Positions 7,042-16,909 of a stretch of DNA of 64,000 nucleotides are shown here, piece after piece. Positions within the stretch are counted from its first letter, which is position 1. Every line of letters begins with the position of its first letter. The notes below the pieces were generated by a model. That model saw only the letters and a list, made by a program, of their open reading frames with translations. It made no database searches and had not been told where the DNA came from. The position numbers were made by a program, and so were the translations under genes. The stretch covers positions 310,001 to 374,000 of the forward strand of contig NZ_OLMR01000002.1 of NCBI RefSeq assembly GCF_900291955.1, in the 5' to 3' direction. The stretch comes from Pseudoruminococcus massiliensis. GTDB lineage: Bacteria; Bacillota; Clostridia; Oscillospirales; Acutalibacteraceae.

Positions 7042-9000
7042 ATGAAAGGTAAAAGAATTTTTGCGGTGTTAATGTCCGCACTTATTATAGTTTCAGCCTT
7101 TGCGGGCTGTTCAGGCGATTCGCCACAGACAACTTCTGTTACTTCTGACAGCAGTAAAGCTACCACAAGCTCAAGTAGTTCGGAATCGAGCAAGACAGTT
7201 AAAGCGGAATCTGTAAATGCAAACTTTACTGCTCGTGATATGGATGTTGGTTATGAAGAAACAGATGCAGTTAAAATTTCTTGTAGCGGAAGTGAATTTA
7301 GCATAAGTGGAAGTGGTGCAACGGCTAAAGACGGTGTGCTTACAATCAACAAGGAGGGTACATATGTACTGAGCGGTTCAATAGATGAGGGCAGAATAGT
7401 GGTAAATGTTACGGATAGTGAAAAGGTTCAGCTTGTTCTGAATGGCTTTACGATAAAATGCACAACACATTCACCGATATTTATAAAATCTGCGGATAAG
7501 GTTTTTATTACCCTCAAAGATGACACTAAAAATATTATAACAGACGGTACTTCTTATACAGACCTTGCAGACGATGAAAGCAATGTTGATGCAGCTATTT
7601 TCAGCAGAGCGGATATGACTATAAACGGCAGTGGTTCTCTGATCGTCAACGGAAATATGAAAAATGGTATCGTTTCAAAAGATGATTTGGTGATTACAGG
7701 CGGTACGATTACTGTTAATGCAAAAAATAATGGTATTTGCGGTAAGGACTGCGTTAAAATTGCGGACGGCAATATTACAATTAAGTCCGAGGGTGACGGT
7801 ATTAAATCTAACAATAGTGAGGATACTTCAAAGGGATATATTTATATCTGTGGTGGAAAAATCAACATAACCTCTACAACTGACGCTATTCAGGCAGAAA
7901 CGACGCTTACAATAGAAAAAGGCGAAATTAATCTTAAAACTGGTGGCGGAAGCGAAAATTCCTCAAAGACCTCTGAAGGTAAGGACAATCCTCAATGGGG
8001 TAAGTGGGGACAAGAGGATTCATCTACAACGGAAGAAGATACTGCAAGTGCAAAGGGTCTTAAAGCAGGCGGTGATATAAAAATCAGCAATGCAACTATT
8101 GCCGCAGATACCTCGGACGATTCCATTCACTCAAATTCTAATGTTACCATAGAGAGCGGAACATTTAATCTTAAATCTGGTGATGACGGCATACACGCTG
8201 ATACCTCAACAGTTATTAACAACGGTAATATTGTTATAGAGAAAAGCTATGAAGGCATTGAGGGTTCTAATGTAACTATAAATGGCGGTACAATAGAACT
8301 TACTGCAAGCGATGACGGAATAAATTCCGCAGGTGGCAGTGACAGCTCTTCTATGGGCGGAAGAATGGGACAAAACAGCTTTACCGAAAATTCTGATATT
8401 TATATAAAGATTACAGGCGGTAAGGTTACAGTTGATGCCTCTGGCGACGGGCTTGATTCTAACAGCAATCTCATAATTGAGGGCGGTGAAATTTATGTAA
8501 ACGGTCCTACAAATGACGGTAACGGTGCTTTGGATTATGACGGCACAGCAACTATCAGCGGTGGAACTTTCGTTGCAGTTGGTAGTTCAGGAATGGTACA
8601 GGGTTTCTCAGATAGCTCAACTCAATGCTCAATTCTGTATAATCTTTCAAGTAGCCATTCTACTGATGAAAAGATTACGCTTGCTGATTCAAGCGGAAAT
8701 GAGATTATTTCTTATACATCAACAAAGCAGTTTAGCTCTGTTGTGATAAGCTCAGCTAAGATTACAAAGAGCGGAGCATACAAGCTTACTGTTGGTAGTG
8801 AAAGCTATGATATAGAAATGAGTTCGACAGTATATTCTAATGGCTCAAATGGCTTCGGCGGTGGCGGAATGGGTGGTAATAAGCCTGACGGCTTTGGTAG
8901 AGGCAACAATGGCAAGCCTCCAAAAATGCCAAATGGCGAAAATTCGGGAATGACACCACCTGATATGCCAAATGAAGAAATTTCAAGCACAAATACTTAA
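7042..9000 (+). CDS. beta-helix carbohydrate-binding surface lipoprotein (Cthe_2159-type)
   Basis: The 652-residue lipoprotein has a type II signal peptide (lipobox AFAGC, Cys23) and a Ser/Thr linker. Long runs of short parallel beta-helix coils follow (recurring INGGTI, SGDGL/SDDGI, GGDIKISNATI motifs). The C-terminal tail is rich in Gly, Pro and Asn. The fold and repeats match the Cthe_2159 family, whose founding member binds cellulose and polygalacturonate. The start at 7042 uses AAAGGAG at 7025-7031; a TTG at 7033 is too close. It is the last gene of the VTC operon, and a hairpin terminator lies 260 bp on inside a repeat element. Confidence 0.8.
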   Translation: MKGKRIFAVLMSALIIVSAFAGCSGDSPQTTSVTSDSSKATTSSSSSESSKTVKAESVNANFTARDMDVGYEETDAVKISCSGSEFSISGSGATAKDGVLTINKEGTYVLSGSIDEGRIVVNVTDSEKVQLVLNGFTIKCTTHSPIFIKSADKVFITLKDDTKNIITDGTSYTDLADDESNVDAAIFSRADMTINGSGSLIVNGNMKNGIVSKDDLVITGGTITVNAKNNGICGKDCVKIADGNITIKSEGDGIKSNNSEDTSKGYIYICGGKINITSTTDAIQAETTLTIEKGEINLKTGGGSENSSKTSEGKDNPQWGKWGQEDSSTTEEDTASAKGLKAGGDIKISNATIAADTSDDSIHSNSNVTIESGTFNLKSGDDGIHADTSTVINNGNIVIEKSYEGIEGSNVTINGGTIELTASDDGINSAGGSDSSSMGGRMGQNSFTENSDIYIKITGGKVTVDASGDGLDSNSNLIIEGGEIYVNGPTNDGNGALDYDGTATISGGTFVAVGSSGMVQGFSDSSTQCSILYNLSSSHSTDEKITLADSSGNEIISYTSTKQFSSVVISSAKITKSGAYKLTVGSESYDIEMSSTVYSNGSNGFGGGGMGGNKPDGFGRGNNGKPPKMPNGENSGMTPPDMPNEEISSTNT

Positions 9001-9020
9001 AGGGCAAAATAATCATCATT

Positions 9021-9461
9021 TAAGCTAATGCACTTACCCAAGAAACTCAAAAGTTTCGCTTGAGCCTTTTTAAAGGCTCACGGTTTCCAAAGATAGTCAC
9101 CTATGGCAGAGCCTCGGGTAGTTTATTGGTAATTTCTTTATCCGTGGCAATAAACTGCTCTTGTAGATGTCGAGGTTTTGCTTGCAAAACCGATTACGCG
9201 TCTTGGGGGCGGCGGCTCGCCGTTTAAGGGCGAAGCCCTTAACATCTCTTACTTCCTGAAGGGGGCGGACAAAGTCCGCCCCCTTTTTACTAATGTTGAT
9301 AACAAAAAAATAAGCGGCGGACTATGTCCGCCGCTTAGAGAGCAAAGAATGTTAAGGGCGTTGCCCTTAAAACCCATGAGGGACTCCGTCCCTCAACCCT
9401 GCAAGCTTTTGAAAAAGCTTGAGCAAAACTTTTAATTGTCTTTGGAAAGTGTGTTAGCTAA
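9021..9461. repeat. palindrome-mosaic intergenic element E1
   Basis: The left end begins with a TTAAGCTAATGCAC tip and reads AAAAGTTTCGCTTGAGCC. The right end carries the inverse order GCTTGAGCAAAACTTTTAAT and closes on TTAGCTAA just before the ABC gene stop. Internal cassettes are perfect hairpins, including GCGGAC/GTCCGC, TTAAGGGC/GCCCTTAA and GAGGGAC/GTCCCTC. It carries no credible gene. It is the fullest of the copies in this window. Confidence 0.8.
9261..9288 (+). terminator. strong hairpin with T-run inside element E1
   Basis: The stem GGGGGCGGAC/GTCCGCCCCC has a 3-nt loop (9261-9283) and is followed by TTTTT. It can terminate the VTC operon transcript that enters from the left. Confidence 0.7.
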
Positions 9462-9464
9462 GGT

Positions 9465-11351
9465 TTAGTTAGCCGCACCTGCAAACTGGCTATTATACAG
9501 ATTGGCATAGAAACCGTTTTTAGCCATAAGCTCATTATGATTTCCTTGCTCGACAATGTCACCGTTATTCATAACAAGTATTAAGTCAGCATCTCTGATG
9601 GTACTAAGTCTATGTGCGATTATAAAGCTTGTTCTGCCCTTCATAAGATTATCCATAGCCTTTTGAATGAGAACCTCTGTTCTTGTATCAACAGAACTTG
9701 TTGCTTCATCAAGAATCAATATCTTAGGGTCGGCAAGAATTGCTCTCGCAATAGTTAAAAGCTGTTTCTGACCCTGCGATACATTGTTGGCTTCTTCGTT
9801 GAGAACCATATCGTATCCACCAGGAAGTGTTCTGATGAAGTGGTCAGCCTGTGCTGCCTTAGCCGCTTTAATGACATCTTCATCGGAGGCTTTAAGGTTG
9901 CCATAGAGGATATTATCCTTAATACTTCCGCTATAAAGCCAAGTATCCTGCAAAACCATTCCAAAGAGTGACCTTAAATCATCTCTCTTGAAATCTCGAA
10001 TATCATAACCATCAACAAGAATAGCCCCCTCGTTGACATCATAGAATCTCATAAGAAGCTTGACCATAGTTGTTTTACCAGCACCAGTAGGTCCGACAAT
10101 AGCAATTTTTTGTCCAGGTTCAACAATAGCTGAAAAATCATTTATTATGATTTTATCGTCTGTATATCCAAAATGAACATGAGCAAATTGAACACTGCCC
10201 TCGATTGTGACATTAAGCTCTGAGTCTGGCTTATCACTTTCGTTAATTGTGATTGGGTGGTCGGATTCTGGAATTTCTTCATCTTCTTCGAGAAACTCGA
10301 AAACTCTTTCAGAAGCGGCAACAGTTTGCTGCAAAACATTTGAAATGTTTGCAATCTGCATAATAGGCTGTGTAAACTGTCTTACATACTGCATAAAAGC
10401 TTGAATATCACCGACAGCCAAGCCCTGACTTACTGCAAGATAACCGCCAAGAATACAAACTCCGACATAACCTATATTGGAAACAAAGTTCATAATTGGC
10501 TGCATAATTCCAGAGAGAAACTGTGATTTCCATGCGGACTCATAAAGCTTATCGTTATATTTATTAAAGGTTTCGAGAGATTCATCTTCTCCGCAGAAAG
10601 CTTTAACAACTGTATGACCGCCATACATTTCTTCAACATGGCCGTTTACATTGCCGAGATATTCCTGTTGATTCTTAAAATGCTTTTGAGATTTCTTGAT
10701 TATTGCGATAATAAAGATAAAAGAAATAGGTGCTATGCAAAGTGTGATTAGTGTCATATAGAAGTTAATCGAGAACATCATAATCACAATACCAATCAGA
10801 GAGGTAACAGAGGTTATAATCTGTGTAAGACTCTGATTCAGCGATTGGCTGAGGGTATCTATATCATTGGTGATTCTTGAAAGAACTTCGCCGTTTGTTG
10901 TTCCATCAAAATATTTCAAAGGAAGTTTGTTGAGCTTCTTTGAAATATCTTTTCTAAGATTGTAGGTTACTTTCATAGAAACATCGGTCATAATGAAGCC
11001 CTGAATATAAGAGAATAAAGCACTTACTATATAAAGTCCTACAAGCCAGAGAATTATATTTCCTATTCCTATAAAGTCGATTCCTTCGCCACTTCCTGTG
11101 AATGATGACATAAGACCATTTGCGAGGATTGTAGTTGCATTTCCTAAGATTTTAGGACCAACAATGTTAAATATTGTCGAGCATATCGCAAATATAATAA
11201 CGAGCGATACTCTGCCTTTATATTTGCCCATATATTTTAAAAGTTTTTTTGTACTGCCTTTGAAATTTTTAGGCTTTTCAACTGCTCCCATAGGCCCTCT
11301 GCCCATAGGACCTCTGTGTTTCTGAGGTGAATTATTTACTTTTTCGCTCAT
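9465..11351 (-). CDS. ABC exporter half-transporter (canonical Walker B subunit)
   Basis: The 628-residue protein has a six-helix exporter membrane domain (about residues 45-335) and a nucleotide-binding domain with Walker A GPTGAGKTT, a noncanonical signature VSQGQ and Walker B LILDEATSSVD with the catalytic Glu. Its ATG overlaps the stop of the upstream half-transporter by 4 nt (11348-11351). The two are therefore a translationally coupled heterodimer of the BmrCD/LmrCD/TM287-288 type. Such pumps export drugs, lipids or peptides; substrate is not predictable here. Confidence 0.9.
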   Translation of the reverse strand: MSEKVNNSPQKHRGPMGRGPMGAVEKPKNFKGSTKKLLKYMGKYKGRVSLVIIFAICSTIFNIVGPKILGNATTILANGLMSSFTGSGEGIDFIGIGNIILWLVGLYIVSALFSYIQGFIMTDVSMKVTYNLRKDISKKLNKLPLKYFDGTTNGEVLSRITNDIDTLSQSLNQSLTQIITSVTSLIGIVIMMFSINFYMTLITLCIAPISFIFIIAIIKKSQKHFKNQQEYLGNVNGHVEEMYGGHTVVKAFCGEDESLETFNKYNDKLYESAWKSQFLSGIMQPIMNFVSNIGYVGVCILGGYLAVSQGLAVGDIQAFMQYVRQFTQPIMQIANISNVLQQTVAASERVFEFLEEDEEIPESDHPITINESDKPDSELNVTIEGSVQFAHVHFGYTDDKIIINDFSAIVEPGQKIAIVGPTGAGKTTMVKLLMRFYDVNEGAILVDGYDIRDFKRDDLRSLFGMVLQDTWLYSGSIKDNILYGNLKASDEDVIKAAKAAQADHFIRTLPGGYDMVLNEEANNVSQGQKQLLTIARAILADPKILILDEATSSVDTRTEVLIQKAMDNLMKGRTSFIIAHRLSTIRDADLILVMNNGDIVEQGNHNELMAKNGFYANLYNSQFAGAAN

Positions 11352-13579
11352 TTTAATTCCTCCTCATTTAGCTGTGATGAAGCAATCTCACGATAGGTTG
11401 GACAGCTTTGCATAAGCTCTTTGTGAGTTCCCTTGCCCACCATCTTGCCTTCGTCAAGAACAATAATTTGTTCAGCGTCCATAATTGTACTTATTCTCTG
11501 TGCAACAATCAAAACTGTTGAGTCGCCTGTATATTTTTTAAGAGCTTTTCTGAGAGCGGCATCAGTCTTGAAATCGAGTGCAGAAAAGCTATCATCAAAG
11601 ATATATACAGGAGCTTTTTTAGCTAAGGCTCTTGCGATACAAAGTCTTTGTTTCTGACCACCTGAAACATTCGTTCCACCTTGGGCGATAGGTGATTCAT
11701 ACTTTTCAAGCTTGGAATTTATGAAGTCCTCTGCCTGAGCAACTTTAGCAGCTTCGGCAATTTCGCTATCACTTGCATCTCTCTTACCATAACGGAGGTT
11801 AGATGCTATATCACCAGAGAAAAGTACACCCTTTTGTGGTACGAAACCGATTTTACTTCTAAGCTCGTGTTGGGTTATATCTCGAATATCAATACCATCA
11901 AAAGTGATTGAACCAGCTGTAACATCATAAAATCTTGGAATAAGATTTACAAGTGTAGATTTACCTGAACCAGTAGAGCCGATAAAGGCGGTCGTTTGAC
12001 CAGGCTTTGCGGTAAAGCTTATATTCTCAATGACATTATCTTCTGCATTTCCATACTTAAATGAAACATTATTGAAAGAAATTTCACCCTTTGAATTTTC
12101 TCCGAGAGATTTTGGATTTTTGCTGTCTTTAATAGAAAGCTCACTCTCAAGAACCTCTGCTATACGAGATGCGGAAACAGATGCTCTTGGAATCATAATA
12201 AACATCATTGAAATCATAAGGAATGCCATTATAATAATCATTCCATATTGCATAAATGCCATCATATCACCAATCTGAATTTGAGCGGCTTCAATTTGAT
12301 GAGCACCTACCCACACAATTAAAAGTGTAACACCATTCATAATAAGTGTAATGATTGGCATAAGTATGACCATAACCCTATTAACAAAGAGGTTTACTGA
12401 GGTCAAGTCTTTATTAGCTTTATCAAAGCGTTCTTCTTCGTTCTTCTGTGTGCCAAACGCACGAATAACCATCATACCTGTAAGGCTCTCACGGGTTACG
12501 AGGTTGAGCTTATCTACCATTTTCTGTATAGATTTGAATTTCGGCAAAGCAACTATACATATTACAACCATTACAATAATTAAGAGTACAATAGCAAGCA
12601 GAATTATCCAACTAAGTGAAACGCCCTGCTGTAATGCCATAATCATACCGCCTATGCCCATAATAGGTGCAAAGCAGATAAGTCTTATCGCCATAACAAC
12701 AAACATCTGAATTTGTGTAATATCGTTGGTTGTTCTTGTTATGAGGGAAGCGGTGGAAAAACTATCAAATTCACGATTTGAGAAGCTTTCAACCTTTTGG
12801 AATAAATCTCGTCTAAGGTCTTTGGCAACACCTGCGGCAACCTTTGATGCTATAAGACTAACCAAAATAGCGAAGATACCACCTGCAAGTGTTATCAAAA
12901 GCATATATACACCAATTTTAGCGATATAGTTAAACTGATACAGTCCCATATCAATGCCAACTTCCTTATAAAAAAGCTTGGTCATTGCACAGCCAACAGT
13001 GTTTATAATCTGATTATCAGCATTATTGCTATCATTGATATATCCATCAAACTTAGCTTGAGGTATCATAGAAAGCATAGGATTTATTTTATACATTTCC
13101 GTTATATCAGCATTTGATATATCCATATCTTTACTTGAGCTTGCTGATGTATTTCCTTGCTTTGCAAAATCCTGCATCATAGCAATAAGTGCTACGCTCG
13201 CTTTTCCAAAGGTGTCATCAAGAGCAGACCTATCAGAATAATCTGTAAGGATATAGACGCCTTTTCCGCTTTCTTTTAGGATTGGGTAAGCATTTTCATA
13301 GTCCTTGGCAGAATCTGTTCCGCTCTCAACCAGCTTATAGGATTTTTCTATGAGCTTTTTTGAATTATCGCTCATAAAAGGTTTCAGAAGCGTCATACCG
13401 TCAGTACTGATTACTTCTGGGGAGGCATTTTCTACACCTGTATTCTGAATACCGACATTGACTATATCGGACATCAGGTTTGGAAGTACAAGCTCACAGA
13501 CAGCCTCGCCAAAGAGAAAAAGTATTGCAAGAATTATCGCAACGATATGCGGCTTAAGATACTTTTTCAGCTTAAACAT
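11348..13579 (-). CDS. ABC exporter half-transporter (degenerate Walker B subunit)
   Basis: The 743-residue protein is longer than the usual 580-600 because about 150 extracytoplasmic residues (roughly 45-195) are inserted between membrane helices 1 and 2. The nucleotide-binding domain has Walker A GSTGSGKST, a canonical signature VSGGQ and Walker B VYIFDDSFSALD, in which Asp replaces the catalytic Glu. Paired with the partner's VSQGQ signature, this gives one degenerate and one consensus ATP site, typical of heterodimeric exporters. The ATG at 13579 follows AAGGAGATGAT. A consensus promoter and a candidate operator precede it. Confidence 0.9.
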   Translation of the reverse strand: MFKLKKYLKPHIVAIILAILFLFGEAVCELVLPNLMSDIVNVGIQNTGVENASPEVISTDGMTLLKPFMSDNSKKLIEKSYKLVESGTDSAKDYENAYPILKESGKGVYILTDYSDRSALDDTFGKASVALIAMMQDFAKQGNTSASSSKDMDISNADITEMYKINPMLSMIPQAKFDGYINDSNNADNQIINTVGCAMTKLFYKEVGIDMGLYQFNYIAKIGVYMLLITLAGGIFAILVSLIASKVAAGVAKDLRRDLFQKVESFSNREFDSFSTASLITRTTNDITQIQMFVVMAIRLICFAPIMGIGGMIMALQQGVSLSWIILLAIVLLIIVMVVICIVALPKFKSIQKMVDKLNLVTRESLTGMMVIRAFGTQKNEEERFDKANKDLTSVNLFVNRVMVILMPIITLIMNGVTLLIVWVGAHQIEAAQIQIGDMMAFMQYGMIIIMAFLMISMMFIMIPRASVSASRIAEVLESELSIKDSKNPKSLGENSKGEISFNNVSFKYGNAEDNVIENISFTAKPGQTTAFIGSTGSGKSTLVNLIPRFYDVTAGSITFDGIDIRDITQHELRSKIGFVPQKGVLFSGDIASNLRYGKRDASDSEIAEAAKVAQAEDFINSKLEKYESPIAQGGTNVSGGQKQRLCIARALAKKAPVYIFDDSFSALDFKTDAALRKALKKYTGDSTVLIVAQRISTIMDAEQIIVLDEGKMVGKGTHKELMQSCPTYREIASSQLNEEELK

Positions 13580-13601
13580 TCCGTATCATCTCCTTAAAAT
13601 A

Positions 13602-13650
13602 TGTATTAGTGTTGTGATACAAGTATAATCATTAAAATTTATAATGTCAA
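13602..13650 (-). promoter_or_regulatory. promoter and candidate operator of the ABC exporter pair
   Basis: On the minus strand TTGACA (13645-13650) and TATACT (13622-13627) are spaced by 17 bp. Just downstream lies an imperfect inverted repeat with arms TGTAT/ATACA (13602-13621). A repressor bound there would block the start of transcription. No regulator gene is adjacent. Confidence 0.65.
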
Positions 13651-13677
13651 TAATACTTATAAAAAATATGGATTATA

Positions 13678-13976
13678 GCTTGGTTGACGGACTTTTTCAA
13701 GACGCTTAATGTTTAGGCTTTGCGGATTCCAAAGGCAGAGCCTTTGATGGGTTTTAAGGACGAAACCATTAATATCAAATAAGCAGACAATATCCGCACT
13801 TTTTACTAATGTTACTTACAAACGAAATTAAGCGGTGGACAAAATCCACCGCTCAAAGAGCAAAGAATGTTAAGGGTATTGCCCTTAAAACCCATCAGGG
13901 ACTCCGTCCCTCAGCCCTGCAAGCTTTTAAAAAAGCTTGCACAAAATTTTTGAGTGTCTTAGGGTAGTCGGTTAGT
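13678..13976. repeat. palindrome-mosaic intergenic element E2
   Basis: It shares with E1 the cassettes CCAAAGGCAGAGCCTTTG, the Pu/Py arms around GCGGTGGAC/TCCACCGC, GTTAAGGG/CCCTTAA, GGGACTCCGTCCC and the AAGCTTTTAAAAAAGCTT end. Several arms have decayed by point changes. The right tip GGTTAGTTAA abuts the stop codon of the P-type ATPase. Confidence 0.7.
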
Positions 13977-16642
13977 TAAAGTGTTGATTTAAATTTTGTA
14001 TGAATTAAGGTTGGAGCTTTATGCTTTGTTGTTTTATGTTGAAAAAACTTTTCAATCTCTACTACAACAAGCGGTATAAACGATAAGCCCGCAACTATAA
14101 GCCATTGAATAGGTGAAAGAGGCACAGCTTTAAAAATCGTTGCTAAAGCTGGTATTGATATAACTGAAACTTGCATTATAACTCCGATTATAAAAGATAA
14201 AATTAACTTTGGGTTGGTGAATAACCCTCCCTTAAAAATTGATTGTTCGCTTTTTATGTTAAAAGCGTGTATAAGCTGGCAAAGACTAAGTGAAGCAAAG
14301 GTCATAGTTCTGCCAACAACAGGTTCACCACCATTATCGAAGAAAACTCTGCCAATGGTAAAGGCAAGAAATGATAATGCACCAATAAAACAGCCCTCTA
14401 TGGCAATATTGAAAATCATTCCGTCAGCGAAAAGGCTCTTTTTTGCATCATTTGGTTTGCGTTCCATAATGTCTTGAGGAGTAGGCTCAACACCAAGAGC
14501 AAGTGCGGGCAAGCTATCAGTTACGAGGTTTACCCATAGTAATTGAATAGCAAAAAGCGGTGACGGAAGTCTTAAAAGAAATGCCGTAAATACAGTTATA
14601 ATTTCGCCAATGTTGCTTGAAAGCAGAAAATGAACAGTTTTTTTGATATTTTCATATATACCTCTACCTTCAGAAACCGCCTCTACTATTGTTGAAAAAT
14701 TATCATCAGTAAGAATCATATCAGCCGCACCCTTTGCGACATCTGTTCCAGTAATACCCATAGCACAGCCTATATCGGCGGCTTTGAGTGCAGGAGCATC
14801 ATTAACACCATCACCAGTCATAGCTACAACGGCAGATGCCGAACGAAAAGCTTTTACAATTCGCACCTTGTGTTCAGGCGAAACCCTTGCAAAAACCGAA
14901 TATGAAAAAATGTTTCTTGTCAAATCTTCGTCTGAAATTTTATCAAGCTCCACACCAGTCATAGCTTTATCATTCCCAGAAAAAATGCCTAAATCCTTTG
15001 CAATAGCCTTTGCAGTTGCGATATGGTCGCCTGTTATCATAACAGGCTTAATTCCAGCGGTTTTACATCTTGCAACAGCGTGCTTTGCCTCTGGGCGAGG
15101 AGGGTCTATCATTCCGATAAGCGCTGTGAAAATCAAGCCTTTTTCAGCCTCATCAGCAGTTTTGGGAATAGTGACTGTATCACGATAAGCAACTGCAAGA
15201 ACTCTTAAAGCGTCTGACGCCATAGCTTCATTTTTTGAAATGACAGCTTTTTGGGAAATTTCGGTCATACCTCTGCCGTCTGAACTTGCCGAACACAGCG
15301 GAAGCAACATATCAGGAGCACCCTTTGTGATAATTCGATAACCGCCATTTTTTAGTTTATGTATAGTGGTCATACGCTTTCTTGTTGAATCGAAAGGAAA
15401 TTCCTTTACACGAGGAAGCTCCTGTTCAAGCTTTTCTTTTTTACGACCAGCCTTGAGAGCCGCAAGAACCAAAGCTCCCTCGGTAGGGTCACCTGAGGCT
15501 GTACCGTCAGAGTTGATACGGCTGTTGTTACAAAGTGTGCATAAAGAAAGAGCAAATACGCCTTCGGGAGAATTAAAGCTTGCCGAACCCTTCGGAAGCT
15601 CTAAGCGTGTAACAGTCATTCTGTTTTGTGTAAGAGTGCCTGTTTTATCTGAACATATGACATTTGCTCTGCCGAGCGTTTCAACAGCTGGCATTCTGCG
15701 GACTATTGCCCGTCTTGCCGCCATTTTCTTTATGCCAAGTGCAAGAACTATTGTAACTACCGCAGGCAAGCCCTCAGGAATAGCCGCAACAGCAAGGCTT
15801 ATTGAAATCATAAACATATTAAGTGGCGGAATTTGCTGTAATAAGCCGAGCACAAAAATAATTATACAAATTGCAATAGCACCTATACCGAGCATTTTAC
15901 CAGTTTTCGCAAGACTTTTCTGAAGTGGGGTCTTAGGGCTTTCCTCATCATTTATCATTTTGGCGATTTTTCCTACTTGAGTTCGCATACCTGTTTCAAC
16001 AGCAACAGCAAGGGCATTTCCCGAGGATATAATTCCAGTAGAGAAAAGCATATTGTGTCTATCACCGATAGGTGCAGATTTTTCACAGATTATATTGGCA
16101 CTTTTTTCAGACGGAACAGCTTCTCCTGTAAGAGATGATTCCTCAGACTTAAGAGAGGCTTCGGATATTATTCTTGCGTCACAGCAAAGAATATCGCCAG
16201 TTTCAAGTACAAGAATATCTCCCGGAACGACCTCCTCTGATAAAATACTTTTTTCTTTACCGTCACGAATAACCTTTGCGTGTGGTGCGGATAACCTTTT
16301 AAGTGCTTCAATAGCTTTCTCCGCTCGATTTTCTTGAATAACGCCTGTTACAGCGTTTATTACAACAATAAGTAAAATCATTATAGGGTCGATGAAATCT
16401 CCAGTTCCCTCGATTATAGCGGTTACAAATGAAACTCCAGCCGCAGCTAAGAGTATAAGAACCATAAAATCAGAAAACTGTGCTATAAATTTAGCAAATA
16501 GAGATGGCTTTTTAGGCTCGTGCAGACGGTTTTTCCCATATTTTTCAAGTCTTTTTTTAGCTTCGGCAGACGAAAGTCCGTTTCTTTCATTTGTTTTAAG
16601 AGTTTTTATTACATCAGCTGAGGATTGAGCGTGCCAGTCCAT
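13976..16642 (-). CDS. calcium-type P-type ATPase
   Basis: The 888-residue P2 ATPase carries the actuator motif LTGEAVPSEK, the phosphorylation site ICSDKTGTLTQN, KGAPDMLL in the nucleotide domain and the hinge MTGDGVNDAPALKAADIG. Helix 4 reads AIPEGLP and helix 6 NLVTDSLPALALG, which are the Ca2+-site residues of the SERCA/PMR1 group. It most likely exports Ca2+ (or Mn2+). I start at the ATG at 16642, which has a GGAAGGGAG ribosome binding site at 10 nt. A frame 13 codons longer lacks a site. It is monocistronic. Confidence 0.92.
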   Translation of the reverse strand: MDWHAQSSADVIKTLKTNERNGLSSAEAKKRLEKYGKNRLHEPKKPSLFAKFIAQFSDFMVLILLAAAGVSFVTAIIEGTGDFIDPIMILLIVVINAVTGVIQENRAEKAIEALKRLSAPHAKVIRDGKEKSILSEEVVPGDILVLETGDILCCDARIISEASLKSEESSLTGEAVPSEKSANIICEKSAPIGDRHNMLFSTGIISSGNALAVAVETGMRTQVGKIAKMINDEESPKTPLQKSLAKTGKMLGIGAIAICIIIFVLGLLQQIPPLNMFMISISLAVAAIPEGLPAVVTIVLALGIKKMAARRAIVRRMPAVETLGRANVICSDKTGTLTQNRMTVTRLELPKGSASFNSPEGVFALSLCTLCNNSRINSDGTASGDPTEGALVLAALKAGRKKEKLEQELPRVKEFPFDSTRKRMTTIHKLKNGGYRIITKGAPDMLLPLCSASSDGRGMTEISQKAVISKNEAMASDALRVLAVAYRDTVTIPKTADEAEKGLIFTALIGMIDPPRPEAKHAVARCKTAGIKPVMITGDHIATAKAIAKDLGIFSGNDKAMTGVELDKISDEDLTRNIFSYSVFARVSPEHKVRIVKAFRSASAVVAMTGDGVNDAPALKAADIGCAMGITGTDVAKGAADMILTDDNFSTIVEAVSEGRGIYENIKKTVHFLLSSNIGEIITVFTAFLLRLPSPLFAIQLLWVNLVTDSLPALALGVEPTPQDIMERKPNDAKKSLFADGMIFNIAIEGCFIGALSFLAFTIGRVFFDNGGEPVVGRTMTFASLSLCQLIHAFNIKSEQSIFKGGLFTNPKLILSFIIGVIMQVSVISIPALATIFKAVPLSPIQWLIVAGLSFIPLVVVEIEKFFQHKTTKHKAPTLIHTKFKSTL

Positions 16643-16831
16643 TATTTTCAAGCTCCCTTCCGAAAATTCTTTATTAGCCATTATATTATTGTTGTCAGAA
16701 TTTTATTCATTCAAAGTAAGAAATTACTCGTAAGCTTACAGATTCTCTCAAAATTATTATAAATTAATCATCAAGCTTCTATTAATTCTCATAATAGCCC
16801 TTTACGCCTAAACGATTTTTGTAAAAAGTGC

Positions 16832-16860
16832 TTGGATTACATCATAATTTATGGTAATAT
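16832..16860 (+). promoter_or_regulatory. sigma-A promoter of the PTS operon
   Basis: TTGGAT (16832-16837) and TAATAT (16855-16860) are spaced by 17 bp, with the predicted start near 16867 and the first gene at 16910. No antiterminator hairpin is visible in the short leader. Confidence 0.6.
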
Positions 16861-16909
16861 AGATACAAATTACTATATTAACGCCATATTTTTATAAGGA
16901 GGCGACCCT

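Noticed and set aside
9178-9435. Short frames with a shared RALPLKP...LERNF-like peptide in several gaps (also near 36232, 42349 and 49201)
   Set aside because: The shared peptide comes from the shared palindromic repeat sequence. Frames have no ribosome binding sites and are broken in other copies.
9021-9461. CRISPR array
   Set aside because: The repeats are palindromic cassettes of several kinds with no regular spacer pattern, and no cas genes are present.
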